Shown here piece after piece: positions 44,068-52,666 of a stretch of DNA of 64,000 nucleotides. Source of the stretch: Streptomyces sp. WMMC500 (GTDB lineage Bacteria; Actinomycetota; Actinomycetes; Streptomycetales; Streptomycetaceae). The stretch is taken from NCBI RefSeq assembly GCF_027497195.1, contig NZ_CP114905.1, forward strand, positions 7,666,001 to 7,730,000, given 5' to 3'. A program made the position numbers and the translations under genes. The notes under the pieces are model-generated. The model searched no databases, was not told where the DNA came from, and saw only the letters and a program-made list of their open reading frames with translations. Numbering within the stretch: the first letter of the stretch is position 1; each line of letters opens with the position of its first letter.

Positions 44068-45669
44068 GTGAAGAAGGCTGTCCAGCGGCTCGCCCCACCC
44101 CTCGGCGCCGCCATGGCCACCGTGCTGCTCGCGGCCGGCTGCGGCTCGGACTCCGGACCGGGGGCCGGCTCCGGCGACGCGGTGGTGATGGGCATGACCG
44201 ACGAGGTCACGGCCATCGACCCCGCGGCGGGCTACGACGTCGGCTCCTGGCTGGTGTTCAACAACGTCTTCCAGTCCCTGCTGAGCTTCCCCAAGGGAGC
44301 CACCGAGCCCGAGCCCGAGGCGGCGAAGGAGTGCGCCTTCGAGGACGCCGACAGCCGCGTCTACACCTGCAAGCTGCAGGACGGGCTGACGTTCTCCAAC
44401 GGCTCCGACCTCACCTCCGAGGACGTGAAGTTCTCCTTCGAGCGCACCATCGGCATCGACGACCCGGCGGGCCCCGCCGTCATGCTCGACTCGATCGGCG
44501 CGATCGAGACGCCCGACGAGCTGACCGTGACCTTCCGGCTGGACTACCCCGACGCGACCTTCCCCATGAAGATCGCCTCCGGCGCCGGCTCGATCGTCGA
44601 CGGCGACTCCTACCCCGCGGACAAGCTGCGCGAGGACGGCAAGGCCGTCGGGTCCGGCCCGTACAAGCTGGACTCCTACCAGGAGGGCAAGGAGGCCGAC
44701 TTCTCCGTCAACTCCGGCTACAAGGGCACCGCGGAGGTCCAGAACTCCGGGATGACGCTGAAGCTGTACGGCGACTCCGGCGGCGACGACAGGCTGAAGG
44801 CGGACCTGGAGAGCGGCGACATCGACCTGGCGTACCGCGGCCTGGCGATGAGGGACATCGCGGAGCTGCAGGACCAGGCCGGGGCCGGCCAGCAGATCCA
44901 GCTCGTCGAGGGCACCAGCGCCGAGGTGCAGCACCTGGTCTTCAACATGGACGACCCGGTCGCCGGCAACCCCGCGGTGCGCAAGGCGTTCGCCTACCTC
45001 ATCGACCGCAACGCGCTGGTCCGCGAGGTCTACGAGGGCACCGCCGAGGAGCTGTACTCGATCGTCCCCGCCGGTATCACCGGCCACAACACCGCCTTCT
45101 ACGACACCTACGGCGACCGGCCCGACCCGGCCAGGGCCGAGCAGGTGCTGCGCGAGGCGGGCATCGACGAGAAGGTGCGCGTGACGCTGCACGCCACGCC
45201 CGAGCGCTACGGGCCCGGCACCGTGCCGTCCTTCGAGCTGATCGCCGAGCAGCTCAACGCCAGCGGCCTGTTCCAGGCGGACGTCGAGTCCGTTCCGCTG
45301 GACGAGTTCGAAAAGGGCGTCGAGAAGGGCGCGTACGGCGTCTACGTCAAGGGCTGGGTGCCGGACTATCCGGATCCGGACAACTTCACCGCGCCGTTCT
45401 TCGGCGAGGGCAACGTGCTGGCCAACAACTACGACCCGGGCCGGATCACCAGCGAGCTGATCCCCGCGACCGCCGCGCAGTCGGAGCGTACGGCCACGGT
45501 GGACGCCTACGGCGAGCTGCAGGACATCGTCGCCGACCAGTTGCCCGTGATACCGCTCTGGCAGGGCAAGCAGTACGCCGCCGCGCGGGAGAACATCCTC
45601 GGCCTGGAGTGGACGCTCGACGCCTCGACGGTCTTCCGCTTCTGGGAGATCTCGAAGGGCTCGGAGTGA
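44068..45669 (+). CDS. Second SBP_bac_5 binding lipoprotein
   Basis: The 533-residue protein is clearly paralogous to the upstream gene in the same orientation: a lipobox LAAGC (Cys25), the CKLQDGLTFSNGSDLTSEDVKFS signature, and the C-terminal ...VIPLWQGKQYAAARENI segment that both share. GTG 44068, preceded by AAGGAACC, is chosen; an upstream in-frame GTG at 44050 is an alternative. The two genes lie 59 bases apart and presumably form one transcript. As with the first copy, no transport partners are present, so it may serve a distant importer or act as an extracellular sensor. Confidence 0.9.
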   Translation: MKKAVQRLAPPLGAAMATVLLAAGCGSDSGPGAGSGDAVVMGMTDEVTAIDPAAGYDVGSWLVFNNVFQSLLSFPKGATEPEPEAAKECAFEDADSRVYTCKLQDGLTFSNGSDLTSEDVKFSFERTIGIDDPAGPAVMLDSIGAIETPDELTVTFRLDYPDATFPMKIASGAGSIVDGDSYPADKLREDGKAVGSGPYKLDSYQEGKEADFSVNSGYKGTAEVQNSGMTLKLYGDSGGDDRLKADLESGDIDLAYRGLAMRDIAELQDQAGAGQQIQLVEGTSAEVQHLVFNMDDPVAGNPAVRKAFAYLIDRNALVREVYEGTAEELYSIVPAGITGHNTAFYDTYGDRPDPARAEQVLREAGIDEKVRVTLHATPERYGPGTVPSFELIAEQLNASGLFQADVESVPLDEFEKGVEKGAYGVYVKGWVPDYPDPDNFTAPFFGEGNVLANNYDPGRITSELIPATAAQSERTATVDAYGELQDIVADQLPVIPLWQGKQYAAARENILGLEWTLDASTVFRFWEISKGSE

Positions 45670-45696
45670 CCCGCCGGCCGGCCTGACCGCGTCCGC

Positions 45697-45731
45697 GGCC
45701 GGGAGCTCCGCGCGCCGCGGGGCTCCCGGCC
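45697..45731. terminator. Bidirectional terminator hairpin
   Basis: A 16-bp stem with one wobble pair (45697-45712 with 45716-45731) and a 3-base loop lies between the convergent binding-protein and response-regulator genes. Confidence 0.7.
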
Positions 45732-45736
45732 GGCGC

Positions 45737-46408
45737 TCAGGAACCGCCGGGGCGCACCAGCCCGCTCTCGTACGCGTACACCGCGGCCTGCACCCGGTCG
45801 CGCAGGCCCAGCTTGGTCAGCACGTGGCCCACGTGGGTCTTCACCGTCGTCTCGCTGACGAACAGGTCGGCGGCGATCTCCGCGTTCGACAGCCCGCGGG
45901 CGACCAGCTTGAGCACCTCGACCTCCCGCTCGGTGAGCGTGCCCAGCGTGTCCGGCACGTCCTGCTCTCCCGTCGGCAGCTTCGTGGCGAACTTGTCGAG
46001 CAGCCGCCTGGTGATGCTCGGGGCCAGCATCGCGTCCCCCGCGGCCACCACCCGGATCGCCTGCACCAGCTCGCCGGCCGGCGCGTCCTTCAGCAGAAAG
46101 CCGCTGGCCCCGGCGCGCAGCGCCTCCACCACGTACTCGTCGAGGTCGAAGGTGGTCAGCACCAGCACCTTCGCGGGCCCGTCCCGGCCGGCGCCGGTGA
46201 TCTGCCTGGTGGCCTCCACGCCGTCCATGCGGGGCATCCGGATGTCCATCAGCACCACGTCCGGCTGCAGCGCCCGGACCTGGTCGAGCGCCTGCAGTCC
46301 GTCGCCGGCCTCGCCGACGACGGCGATGTCCTGCTCGGCCTCCAGGATCATGCGGAAGCCGGTGCGCAGCAGCGGCTGGTCGTCGACGAGCAGGACGCGG
46401 ATGGCCAC
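45737..46408 (-). CDS. NarL/LuxR-type response regulator
   Basis: The 223-residue protein has a receiver domain with LLVDDQ (acidic pocket), VVLMDIRMPRMDG (phosphorylated Asp near residue 54) and LLKDA (conserved Lys), and a LuxR-type DNA-binding domain (LTEREVEVLKLVARGLSNAEIAADLFVSETTVKTH). It starts at GTG 46408 with GGAGA upstream. No histidine kinase gene is adjacent: the next genes are a nuclease and the binding-protein pair. It is therefore an orphan, or its partner lies elsewhere. Confidence 0.92.
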   Translation of the reverse strand: MAIRVLLVDDQPLLRTGFRMILEAEQDIAVVGEAGDGLQALDQVRALQPDVVLMDIRMPRMDGVEATRQITGAGRDGPAKVLVLTTFDLDEYVVEALRAGASGFLLKDAPAGELVQAIRVVAAGDAMLAPSITRRLLDKFATKLPTGEQDVPDTLGTLTEREVEVLKLVARGLSNAEIAADLFVSETTVKTHVGHVLTKLGLRDRVQAAVYAYESGLVRPGGS

Positions 46409-46440
46409 AGGGTCTCCTCTTCCTCGGCCGGACCGAACTG

Positions 46441-47484
46441 TCAGGCGGTGTCCATTCTGCCCTGCGCACCGTCCCCGTCCCCGGCCGGGCGGGGCTGCGG
46501 CAGGCCCGGGTCGGCGACCGTCAGCGGATACGGGGGCGGGGTGCCGCCGAAGGCCGGGCAGGAGTCCTTGAAGTCGCACCAGCCGCACAGCCGGCCCGGC
46601 CTGGGCCGCCAGTCGCCGCTTTCCGTCGCCCGCCTGATCGCCTGCCACAGCGCGAGCACCTTGCGCTCCACGCCGCGCAGATCGGCCTCGTCCGGGTCGT
46701 ACGTCAGCACGTCGCCGCTGCCGAGGTAGACCAACTGCAGCCGGCGCGGGACCCGGCCGCGCAGCCGCCACAGCACCAGCGCGTAGAACTTGATCTGGAA
46801 CAGGGCGTCCGCGGCGTACTCCGGCGGGGGCGCCTTGCCCGTCTTGTAGTCCACGACGCGGACCTCGCCCGTCGGCGCCACGTCGACCCGGTCGATGACG
46901 CCGCGCAGCTTCAGCCCGGAGGCCAGCACCGTCTCCACGAACAGCTCCCGCTCCGCGGGCTCCAGACGCGCGGGGTCCTCCAGCGTGAACCACCGCTCGA
47001 CGAGCTGCTCGGCCCCGGCCAGCCACTCCGCCAGCCGCTCCGCGGCCCCGTCCGTGCCGGAGCCGCCGCCTTCCCCGTCCCCGCTCCCGTCTCCGTCCCC
47101 GTGCCCCCCTTCGGAACCCGCCTCGTCCCCGTCCGTGAACAGCTCCGCCAGCTCAGGCCGGTCCGCGAGCAGCCGCTCCCACGCCGGCGCCACCAGCGCC
47201 CGCGCCCGCGGCGGCGTACGCTCGGCAGCAGGATCGTCGAAGAGCCGCTCCAGCACCGCGTGCACCAGCGTCCCTCGGGCCGCGGAGGCGCGCGGCTTCT
47301 CCGGCAGCCTGTCGATCACCCGGAAGCGGTACATGAGCGGGCAGGTCATGAAGTCCGCCGCGCGTGAGGGCGACAGCGACCGGGGCGGCGCCGGCGCCCG
47401 TGGCGCGTCCGGCCCGGGGTCCCCCTCGGGGGGCGGCGGGGCGGGGTCCGCGGGGTGGTTCCCGGTGTCGGTGCGGGTACTCAT
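46441..47484 (-). CDS. RecB-family (PD-(D/E)XK) nuclease
   Basis: The 347-residue protein is a single-domain RecB-type nuclease like those of Cas4/AddB relatives. LSPSRAADFMTCPLMYRF (about residues 37-54) carries the first iron-sulphur cysteine. GVIDRVDV and VVDYKTGKAPP (about 194-221) hold the catalytic Asp...Asp-x-Lys, and LCGWCDFKDSCPAFGG (about 305-320) supplies three more cysteines. A 4Fe-4S cluster and 5'-3' exonuclease-type activity on DNA ends are expected from the family. A 30-residue Gly/Asp/Glu-rich insertion (about 119-147) lies within the fold. It is 32 bases upstream of the response regulator gene. Confidence 0.85.
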   Translation of the reverse strand: MSTRTDTGNHPADPAPPPPEGDPGPDAPRAPAPPRSLSPSRAADFMTCPLMYRFRVIDRLPEKPRASAARGTLVHAVLERLFDDPAAERTPPRARALVAPAWERLLADRPELAELFTDGDEAGSEGGHGDGDGSGDGEGGGSGTDGAAERLAEWLAGAEQLVERWFTLEDPARLEPAERELFVETVLASGLKLRGVIDRVDVAPTGEVRVVDYKTGKAPPPEYAADALFQIKFYALVLWRLRGRVPRRLQLVYLGSGDVLTYDPDEADLRGVERKVLALWQAIRRATESGDWRPRPGRLCGWCDFKDSCPAFGGTPPPYPLTVADPGLPQPRPAGDGDGAQGRMDTA

Positions 47485-47586
47485 GGTGTACGACCCTAGG
47501 GCCCGGGACCGACATCCGGCGGCATACGATGCAGGCCGGACGGGCGGGCAGGAATACGGCACCGCGAGCGGGCAGGAGTGGAAGTC

Positions 47587-48756
47587 GTGAGCGAGGAGCG
47601 CAGGGGCGATCGCCCCGGCCGCGGCGGCGGCATCCTCATGGGCCGCCCCTTCGGCGTGCCCGTGTACGTCGCCCCGAGCTGGTTCCTCGTCGCTGCCCTC
47701 ATCACCTGGGTCTTCGGCGGCCAGCTCGAACGCATCCTGCCCGAGCTGGGCGCCCTGCGGTACGTCATCGCGCTGTTCTTCGCCGTCGCGTTCTACGCCT
47801 CCGTGCTGGTCCACGAGCTGGCCCACACCCGCGTCGCCCTCCACTACAAGCTGCCCGTACGCCGCATCCAGTTGCAGTTCTTCGGCGGCGTCTCGGAGAT
47901 CGAGAAGGAGTCCGAGACCCCCGGCCGCGAGTTCTGGCTCGCCTTCGCCGGGCCGCTCCTCTCGCTGGTCCTGGCCGGCGGCTTCTACGGCGCCCTCCAG
48001 CTCGTCGAGCAGGACACCGTGCCCGCGGTGCTGCTCGCCGCGCTCACGATCTCCAACCTCATCGTCGCCGTCTTCAACCTGCTGCCCGGGCTGCCGCTGG
48101 ACGGCGGCCGGATGCTGCGCGCCCTGGTGTGGAAGGTCAGCGGCAAACCCATGACCGGCACCGTCGTCGCCGCCTGGGTGGGCCGCGCGCTGGCCGTGAC
48201 CACGCTCATCGGCCTGCCGCTGTTCACCCACTCCCGGGCCGCCGACCCCGGCAGCTTCGACACCGTCACCGACGCCCTGCTCGCGGCCATCCTCGCCGCG
48301 ATCATCTGGACCGGCGCCGGCAACAGCCTGCGCATGGCCCGGCTGCGCGAGAAGCTGCCCGAGCTGCGCGCCCGCGCGCTCACCCGCCGGGCGGCGCCCG
48401 TCACCGCCGACACCCCCCTGTCCGAGGCGCTGCGCCGCGCGGACGCCGCCGGCGCCCGCGCCCTCGTCGTCGTCGACGGCCGCGGCGACCCCACCGGCGT
48501 CGTCCGCGGCGCGGCCATCGCCCAGACCCCCGCCCACCGCCGCCCCTGGGTGGCGGTCAGCTCGCTCTCCCAGGACCTCACGGACGAGATGAAGCTCTCC
48601 GCCGAGCTGACCGGCGAACAACTGCTGGAGCACCTGCGCGACAGCCCGCACAGCGAGTACCTCGTGCTGGAGGAGACCGGCCACATCTACGGGGTGCTCG
48701 CCACCGCCGACGTGGAGCGCGCCTTCGTCGCCGCCATGGCCCGGCCGCAGTCCTGA
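47587..48756 (+). CDS. Site-2 protease family (M50) with CBS domains
   Basis: The 389-residue membrane protein has the intramembrane zinc motif HELAH (normally HExxH) in the VLVHELAHTRVAL helix and the third ligand region LPLDGGRML. It has about six membrane segments and two CBS-like modules near the C-terminus (about 265-385). Site-2 proteases cleave membrane anchors such as anti-sigma factors, and the CBS pair may sense nucleotides. GTG 47587 is chosen over GTG 47578 because AGGAG (47574-47578) is the likely ribosome binding site. It is followed by trmI at close distance. Confidence 0.88.
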   Translation: MSEERRGDRPGRGGGILMGRPFGVPVYVAPSWFLVAALITWVFGGQLERILPELGALRYVIALFFAVAFYASVLVHELAHTRVALHYKLPVRRIQLQFFGGVSEIEKESETPGREFWLAFAGPLLSLVLAGGFYGALQLVEQDTVPAVLLAALTISNLIVAVFNLLPGLPLDGGRMLRALVWKVSGKPMTGTVVAAWVGRALAVTTLIGLPLFTHSRAADPGSFDTVTDALLAAILAAIIWTGAGNSLRMARLREKLPELRARALTRRAAPVTADTPLSEALRRADAAGARALVVVDGRGDPTGVVRGAAIAQTPAHRRPWVAVSSLSQDLTDEMKLSAELTGEQLLEHLRDSPHSEYLVLEETGHIYGVLATADVERAFVAAMARPQS

Positions 48757-48770
48757 CCTCCGCAGGCCGG

Positions 48771-48776
48771 TAGGGT
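48771..48776 (+). promoter_or_regulatory. Candidate -10 element (TAGGGT) for trmI
   Basis: TAGGGT ends seven bases before ATG 48784; the transcript may be leaderless, although GGTGAG near the start could also act as a weak ribosome binding site. Confidence 0.35.
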
Positions 48777-48783
48777 GAGCGGC

Positions 48784-49689
48784 ATGTCCGAGCCGACCGG
48801 TGCCGCCCGCCGCCGCGGGCCCTTCCAGGTCGGGGACCAGGTACAGCTCACCGACCCCAAGGGCCGCCACTACACGTTCACGCTCGAAGCCGGGAAGGCC
48901 TTCCACACCCACAAGGGCTCCTTCCCGCACGACGAGCTGATCGACGCCCCCGAGGGAACCGTCGTGCGCACCACGGGCAACGTCCCGTACCTCGCGCTGC
49001 GCCCCCTGCTCCCCGACTACGTCCTGTCCATGCCGCGCGGAGCGGCCGTCGTCTACCCCAAGGACGCCGGCCAGATCCTGGCGTTCGCCGACGTCTTCCC
49101 CGGTGCGCGCGTGGTCGAGGCGGGCGTCGGCTCGGGGTCGCTGACCAGCTTCCTGCTGCGGGCCGTCGGCGACGGCGGCATGCTCCACTCGTACGAGCGC
49201 CGCGCGGACTTCGCCGACGTCGCCCGGCAGAACGTCGAGCGCTACTTCGGCGGCCCCCACCCCGCCTGGCAGCTCACCGTCGGCGACCTCCAGGACAACC
49301 TCTCCGACGCCGACGTGGACCGCGTCATCCTCGACATGCTCGCCCCCTGGGAGTGCCTGGACGCGGTCGCCAAGGCCCTGGTGCCCGGCGGCATCCTCTG
49401 CGCCTACGTCGCCACCACCACCCAGCTCGCCCGCACCGTGGAGTCCATCCGCGAACACGGCAACTTCAACGAGCCGCAGGCGTGGGAGACCATGCTGCGC
49501 AACTGGCACGTCGAGGGCCTGGCCGTACGGCCCGACCACCGCATGATCGGCCACACCGGCTTCCTGCTCACCGCCCGCAGGCTCGCCGACGGCGTCGAGC
49601 CGCCGCTGCGCCGCCGCCGGCCCGCGAAGGGGGCGTACGGGGAGGATTACACCGGTCCCGGCGGCCAGCGGGCCGCCGCCGGGAACTGA
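48784..49689 (+). CDS. trmI: tRNA (adenine-58-N1) methyltransferase TrmI
   Basis: The 301-residue protein matches bacterial TrmI, with an N-terminal beta-barrel (FQVGDQVQLTDPKGRHYTF) and a Rossmann methyltransferase domain. The S-adenosylmethionine loop is VVEAGVGSGSLTSFLL (about residues 112-127), followed by the acidic residue in SYERRADF and DMLAPWECL (about 183-191). It forms m1A58 in the T-loop of tRNA as a homotetramer. It is conserved in actinobacteria in front of the proteasome locus, next to the site-2 protease gene. Confidence 0.93.
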   Translation: MSEPTGAARRRGPFQVGDQVQLTDPKGRHYTFTLEAGKAFHTHKGSFPHDELIDAPEGTVVRTTGNVPYLALRPLLPDYVLSMPRGAAVVYPKDAGQILAFADVFPGARVVEAGVGSGSLTSFLLRAVGDGGMLHSYERRADFADVARQNVERYFGGPHPAWQLTVGDLQDNLSDADVDRVILDMLAPWECLDAVAKALVPGGILCAYVATTTQLARTVESIREHGNFNEPQAWETMLRNWHVEGLAVRPDHRMIGHTGFLLTARRLADGVEPPLRRRRPAKGAYGEDYTGPGGQRAAAGN

Positions 49690-49788
49690 AGGCGCACCGA
49701 AGCGGCGGGGACCGTTCCGCGGGCGGCCGGTGTGTGACACCATGCTGGCCTCCCCACGGCCCTCCCAGCCCTCCCAGGAGCCTCACCC

Positions 49789-50364
49789 GTGCAGCCTCTG
49801 CCCGGCGCCGACCTCCCGCACACGCACCCCCGCCCGGTGCACTGGATCGCCACCGCTGCGGCCATGGCCGCCGTCATCGCCCTCGCGGCACTCATCCAGC
49901 CCCCGACCGTCGCCGCCGGCGACGACGGCAAGGGCGACCACGGCGGCAGACCGGCTCCCGGACCGCACCCCGGCGCCGCCCACTACCCGGTGGACTGCGC
50001 GGGCACCGAGCCGGAGGTCTTCAAGCACGGCTCCGCGGACTTCGACGGCGACGGGCGCGCCGAGACCGTGGCCGTCGTGCGCTGCCGGTCCGCCGCCGGC
50101 ACCCCGCCCAGCGGGATGTACGTCGTCTCCGCCACCCGGCCCGGCGTGTCACCGCGCGTGACCGCGACGCTGCTCGACCCGGCCGAGGGCATGAGCGTCG
50201 GTGAATTCGCTGTCCGCGAAAATGAGATTTCGGCCACCCTCCTCGGCTACTCCTCGCCGGACGTCCCCCGCAGCAAGCCGGACAAGCAGCGCAACGTGAC
50301 CTGGACGTGGGAGAACGACCGCTTCCGCCTCACCGCGGAGCCGGTCCCCGGCACCCAGGTCTGA
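49789..50364 (+). CDS. Secreted or membrane-anchored protein of unknown function
   Basis: The 191-residue protein has one hydrophobic segment (WIATAAAMAAVIALAALIQPP, about residues 19-39) that could be an uncleaved anchor or signal peptide. A Gly/His/Pro-rich linker follows, then a globular domain starting YPVDCAGTEPEVF, with two cysteines that could form a disulphide. DFDGDGRAETVAVV resembles an FG-GAP/EF-hand-like calcium loop. Such proteins are common in Streptomyces upstream of arc. The function is unknown. It starts at GTG 49789 with CAGGAG before it and is in the same direction as trmI and arc. Confidence 0.7.
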   Translation: MQPLPGADLPHTHPRPVHWIATAAAMAAVIALAALIQPPTVAAGDDGKGDHGGRPAPGPHPGAAHYPVDCAGTEPEVFKHGSADFDGDGRAETVAVVRCRSAAGTPPSGMYVVSATRPGVSPRVTATLLDPAEGMSVGEFAVRENEISATLLGYSSPDVPRSKPDKQRNVTWTWENDRFRLTAEPVPGTQV

Positions 50365-50589
50365 CCCGCTCCGCGCACCCCGCCCACGGCGCATTCCCGC
50401 CGGTCGCCGGAACCGGCGGGGGAGCGGTCGCCGTTCCGCTGCAATTCCAGGCACCCTTGGTGGGTGTTGAGCGTTGTAGACGAAACAAATGGCTGCTTTC
50501 CGATGTTGCTGGATGGGTATTTGCCTGGCGTGAGGACGGGCGCACGGGTGAAGATCGGATGCACCCCGACCGTCTTTGTGATCTAGGGG

Positions 50590-50617
50590 TTTCAAGTGGG
50601 ACGCGGCCAGGTAGGGT
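50590..50617 (+). promoter_or_regulatory. Candidate promoter of the arc gene
   Basis: TTTCAA (50590-50595) and TAGGGT (50612-50617) are separated by 16 bases and lie 38 bases before the arc start, with a strong GAGGAGGTGAGG ribosome binding region between. It is a weak match, offered as the best candidate in this gap. Confidence 0.35.
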
Positions 50618-50655
50618 CAGGAAGCGTCCAGCTCCCCTTGGAGGAGGTGAGGACC

Positions 50656-52422
50656 GTGGCAGCCCACGACGACGACACCAACCGCGGCATCCGGCCGGGT
50701 CGAGGGTCCGAAGACCCTGCCGGTCAGGTCGCCTACCTTGAGCAGGAGATCGCCGTCCTGCGACGAAAGCTCGCCGACTCGCCGCGTCACACGAGGATCC
50801 TCGAAGAGCGCATCGTCGAGTTGCAGACCAACCTCGCCGGAGTGTCCGCGCAGAACGAGCGCCTGGCCAACACTCTCCGTGAGGCCCGCGACCAGATCGT
50901 CGCCCTGAAAGAAGAGGTCGACCGGCTGGCCCAGCCGCCCGCCGGCTTCGGAGTCTTCCTCCAGGCGAACGACGACGGCACCGCGGACATCTTCACCGGT
51001 GGGCGCAAGCTGCGGGTGAACGTCAGCCCCGGCGTCGAGCTCGACGAGCTGCGCCGCGGGCAGGAGCTGATGCTCAACGAGGCGCTGAACGTGGTCGAGG
51101 CCATGGCGTTCGAGCGCTCCGGGGACATCGTCACCCTGAAGGAGATCCTGGAGGACGGCGAGCGCGCCCTCGTGATGGGGCACACCGACGAGGAGAGGGT
51201 GGTACGGCTCGCCGAGCCGCTGCTGCACACCACCATCCGTGCCGGCGACGCCCTGCTCCTGGAGCCCCGCTCCGGGTACGTCTACGAGGTCATCCCCAAG
51301 AGCGAGGTCGAGGAGCTGGTCCTCGAAGAGGTCCCCGACATCGACTACACCAAGATCGGCGGCCTGGGCAACCAGATCGAGCTGATCAGGGACGCCGTCG
51401 AGCTGCCCTACCTCTACCCCGACCTCTTCAAGGAGCACGAGCTGCGGCCCCCCAAGGGCGTGCTGCTCTACGGCCCGCCCGGCTGCGGCAAGACGCTGAT
51501 CGCCAAGGCGGTGGCCAACTCCCTCGCCAAGAAGGTCGCGGAACACACCGGCCGCCCGGCCGGCAAGAGCTACTTCCTGAACATCAAGGGCCCCGAGCTG
51601 CTCAACAAGTACGTCGGCGAGACCGAGCGGCACATCCGCCTGGTCTTCCAGCGGGCCCGTGAGAAGGCCAGCGAGGGCACCCCCGTCATCGTCTTCTTCG
51701 ACGAGATGGACTCCCTCTTCCGCACCCGCGGCTCCGGCGTCAGCTCCGACGTGGAGAACACCATCGTCCCGCAGCTCCTCTCCGAGATCGACGGCGTCGA
51801 GGGCCTGGAGAACGTCATCGTCATCGGCGCCTCCAACCGCGAGGACATGATCGACCCCGCGATCCTGCGCCCCGGCCGGCTCGACGTGAAGATCAAGATC
51901 GAGCGCCCGGACGCCGAGGCCGCCAAGGACATCTTCTCCAAGTACCTCACCCGGACCCTGCCGCTGCACGCCGAGGACATGTCCGAGCACGGCGGCTCTC
52001 CCGAGGCCACCGTCGACGCGATGATCCAGTCCGTCGTCGAGCAGATGTACGCCGAGTCCGAGGAGAACAGGTTCCTGGAGGTCACGTACGCCAACGGCGA
52101 CAAGGAAGTCCTCTACTTCAAGGACTTCAACTCCGGCGCGATGATCGAGAACATCGTGGACCGCGCCAAGAAGATGGCCATCAAGGCGTTCCTCGACCAC
52201 AACCAGAAGGGCCTGCGCGTCTCCCACCTCCTCGCCGCCTGCGTCGACGAGTTCAAGGAGAACGAGGACCTGCCCAACACGACCAACCCCGACGACTGGG
52301 CCCGCATCTCCGGAAAGAAGGGCGAGCGGATCGTGTTCATCCGCACCCTCGTCACCGGAAAGCAGGGCGCGGACACCGGCCGGTCGATCGACACGGTGGC
52401 CAACACCGGTCAGTACCTGTAA
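50656..52422 (+). CDS. arc: Proteasome-associated AAA ATPase (ARC/Mpa)
   Basis: The 588-residue protein has an N-terminal coiled coil (about residues 24-92) that captures Pup, two OB folds, and an AAA module with Walker A GPPGCGKT (273-280) and Walker [10 protein letters not shown]. The C-terminal Gln-Tyr-Leu (TGQYL) is the docking tail for the 20S core pockets. It unfolds pupylated proteins and feeds them into PrcA/PrcB. GTG 50656 follows a strong GAGGAGGTGAGG ribosome binding site. It is the first gene of the proteasome locus, with dop, pup, prcB and prcA following in the same direction. Confidence 0.97.
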   Translation: MAAHDDDTNRGIRPGRGSEDPAGQVAYLEQEIAVLRRKLADSPRHTRILEERIVELQTNLAGVSAQNERLANTLREARDQIVALKEEVDRLAQPPAGFGVFLQANDDGTADIFTGGRKLRVNVSPGVELDELRRGQELMLNEALNVVEAMAFERSGDIVTLKEILEDGERALVMGHTDEERVVRLAEPLLHTTIRAGDALLLEPRSGYVYEVIPKSEVEELVLEEVPDIDYTKIGGLGNQIELIRDAVELPYLYPDLFKEHELRPPKGVLLYGPPGCGKTLIAKAVANSLAKKVAEHTGRPAGKSYFLNIKGPELLNKYVGETERHIRLVFQRAREKASEGTPVIVFFDEMDSLFRTRGSGVSSDVENTIVPQLLSEIDGVEGLENVIVIGASNREDMIDPAILRPGRLDVKIKIERPDAEAAKDIFSKYLTRTLPLHAEDMSEHGGSPEATVDAMIQSVVEQMYAESEENRFLEVTYANGDKEVLYFKDFNSGAMIENIVDRAKKMAIKAFLDHNQKGLRVSHLLAACVDEFKENEDLPNTTNPDDWARISGKKGERIVFIRTLVTGKQGADTGRSIDTVANTGQYL

Positions 52423-52431
52423 ATGCGGCGA

Positions 52432-52471
52432 TCCGGCTGCGGGGGGCACCACACGGCCGCCCGCAGCCGGA
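52432..52471 (+). terminator. Terminator hairpin after arc
   Basis: A 12-bp stem (52432-52443 with 52460-52471), a 16-base loop and a short TATTT afterwards, starting nine bases after the arc stop. It suggests that dop can be transcribed separately. Confidence 0.6.
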
Positions 52472-52666
52472 CACGTATTTCCCCAGGTGCGAACGGACCG
52501 GAGCAAAGACTGTAATGATCTCCCCACTGCCGCCAAGGCGTTCTAGGCTCTTCCGTACCGGCGCGCAGCGCAGCGCAACGCCGCCGCGGGGACCACACGT
52601 GCCGCAGACCAAGCGGTACTCGAGTGCCGTCCAGGGCCGCGGACGGTACCGGGCAAGGAGGGCCGC

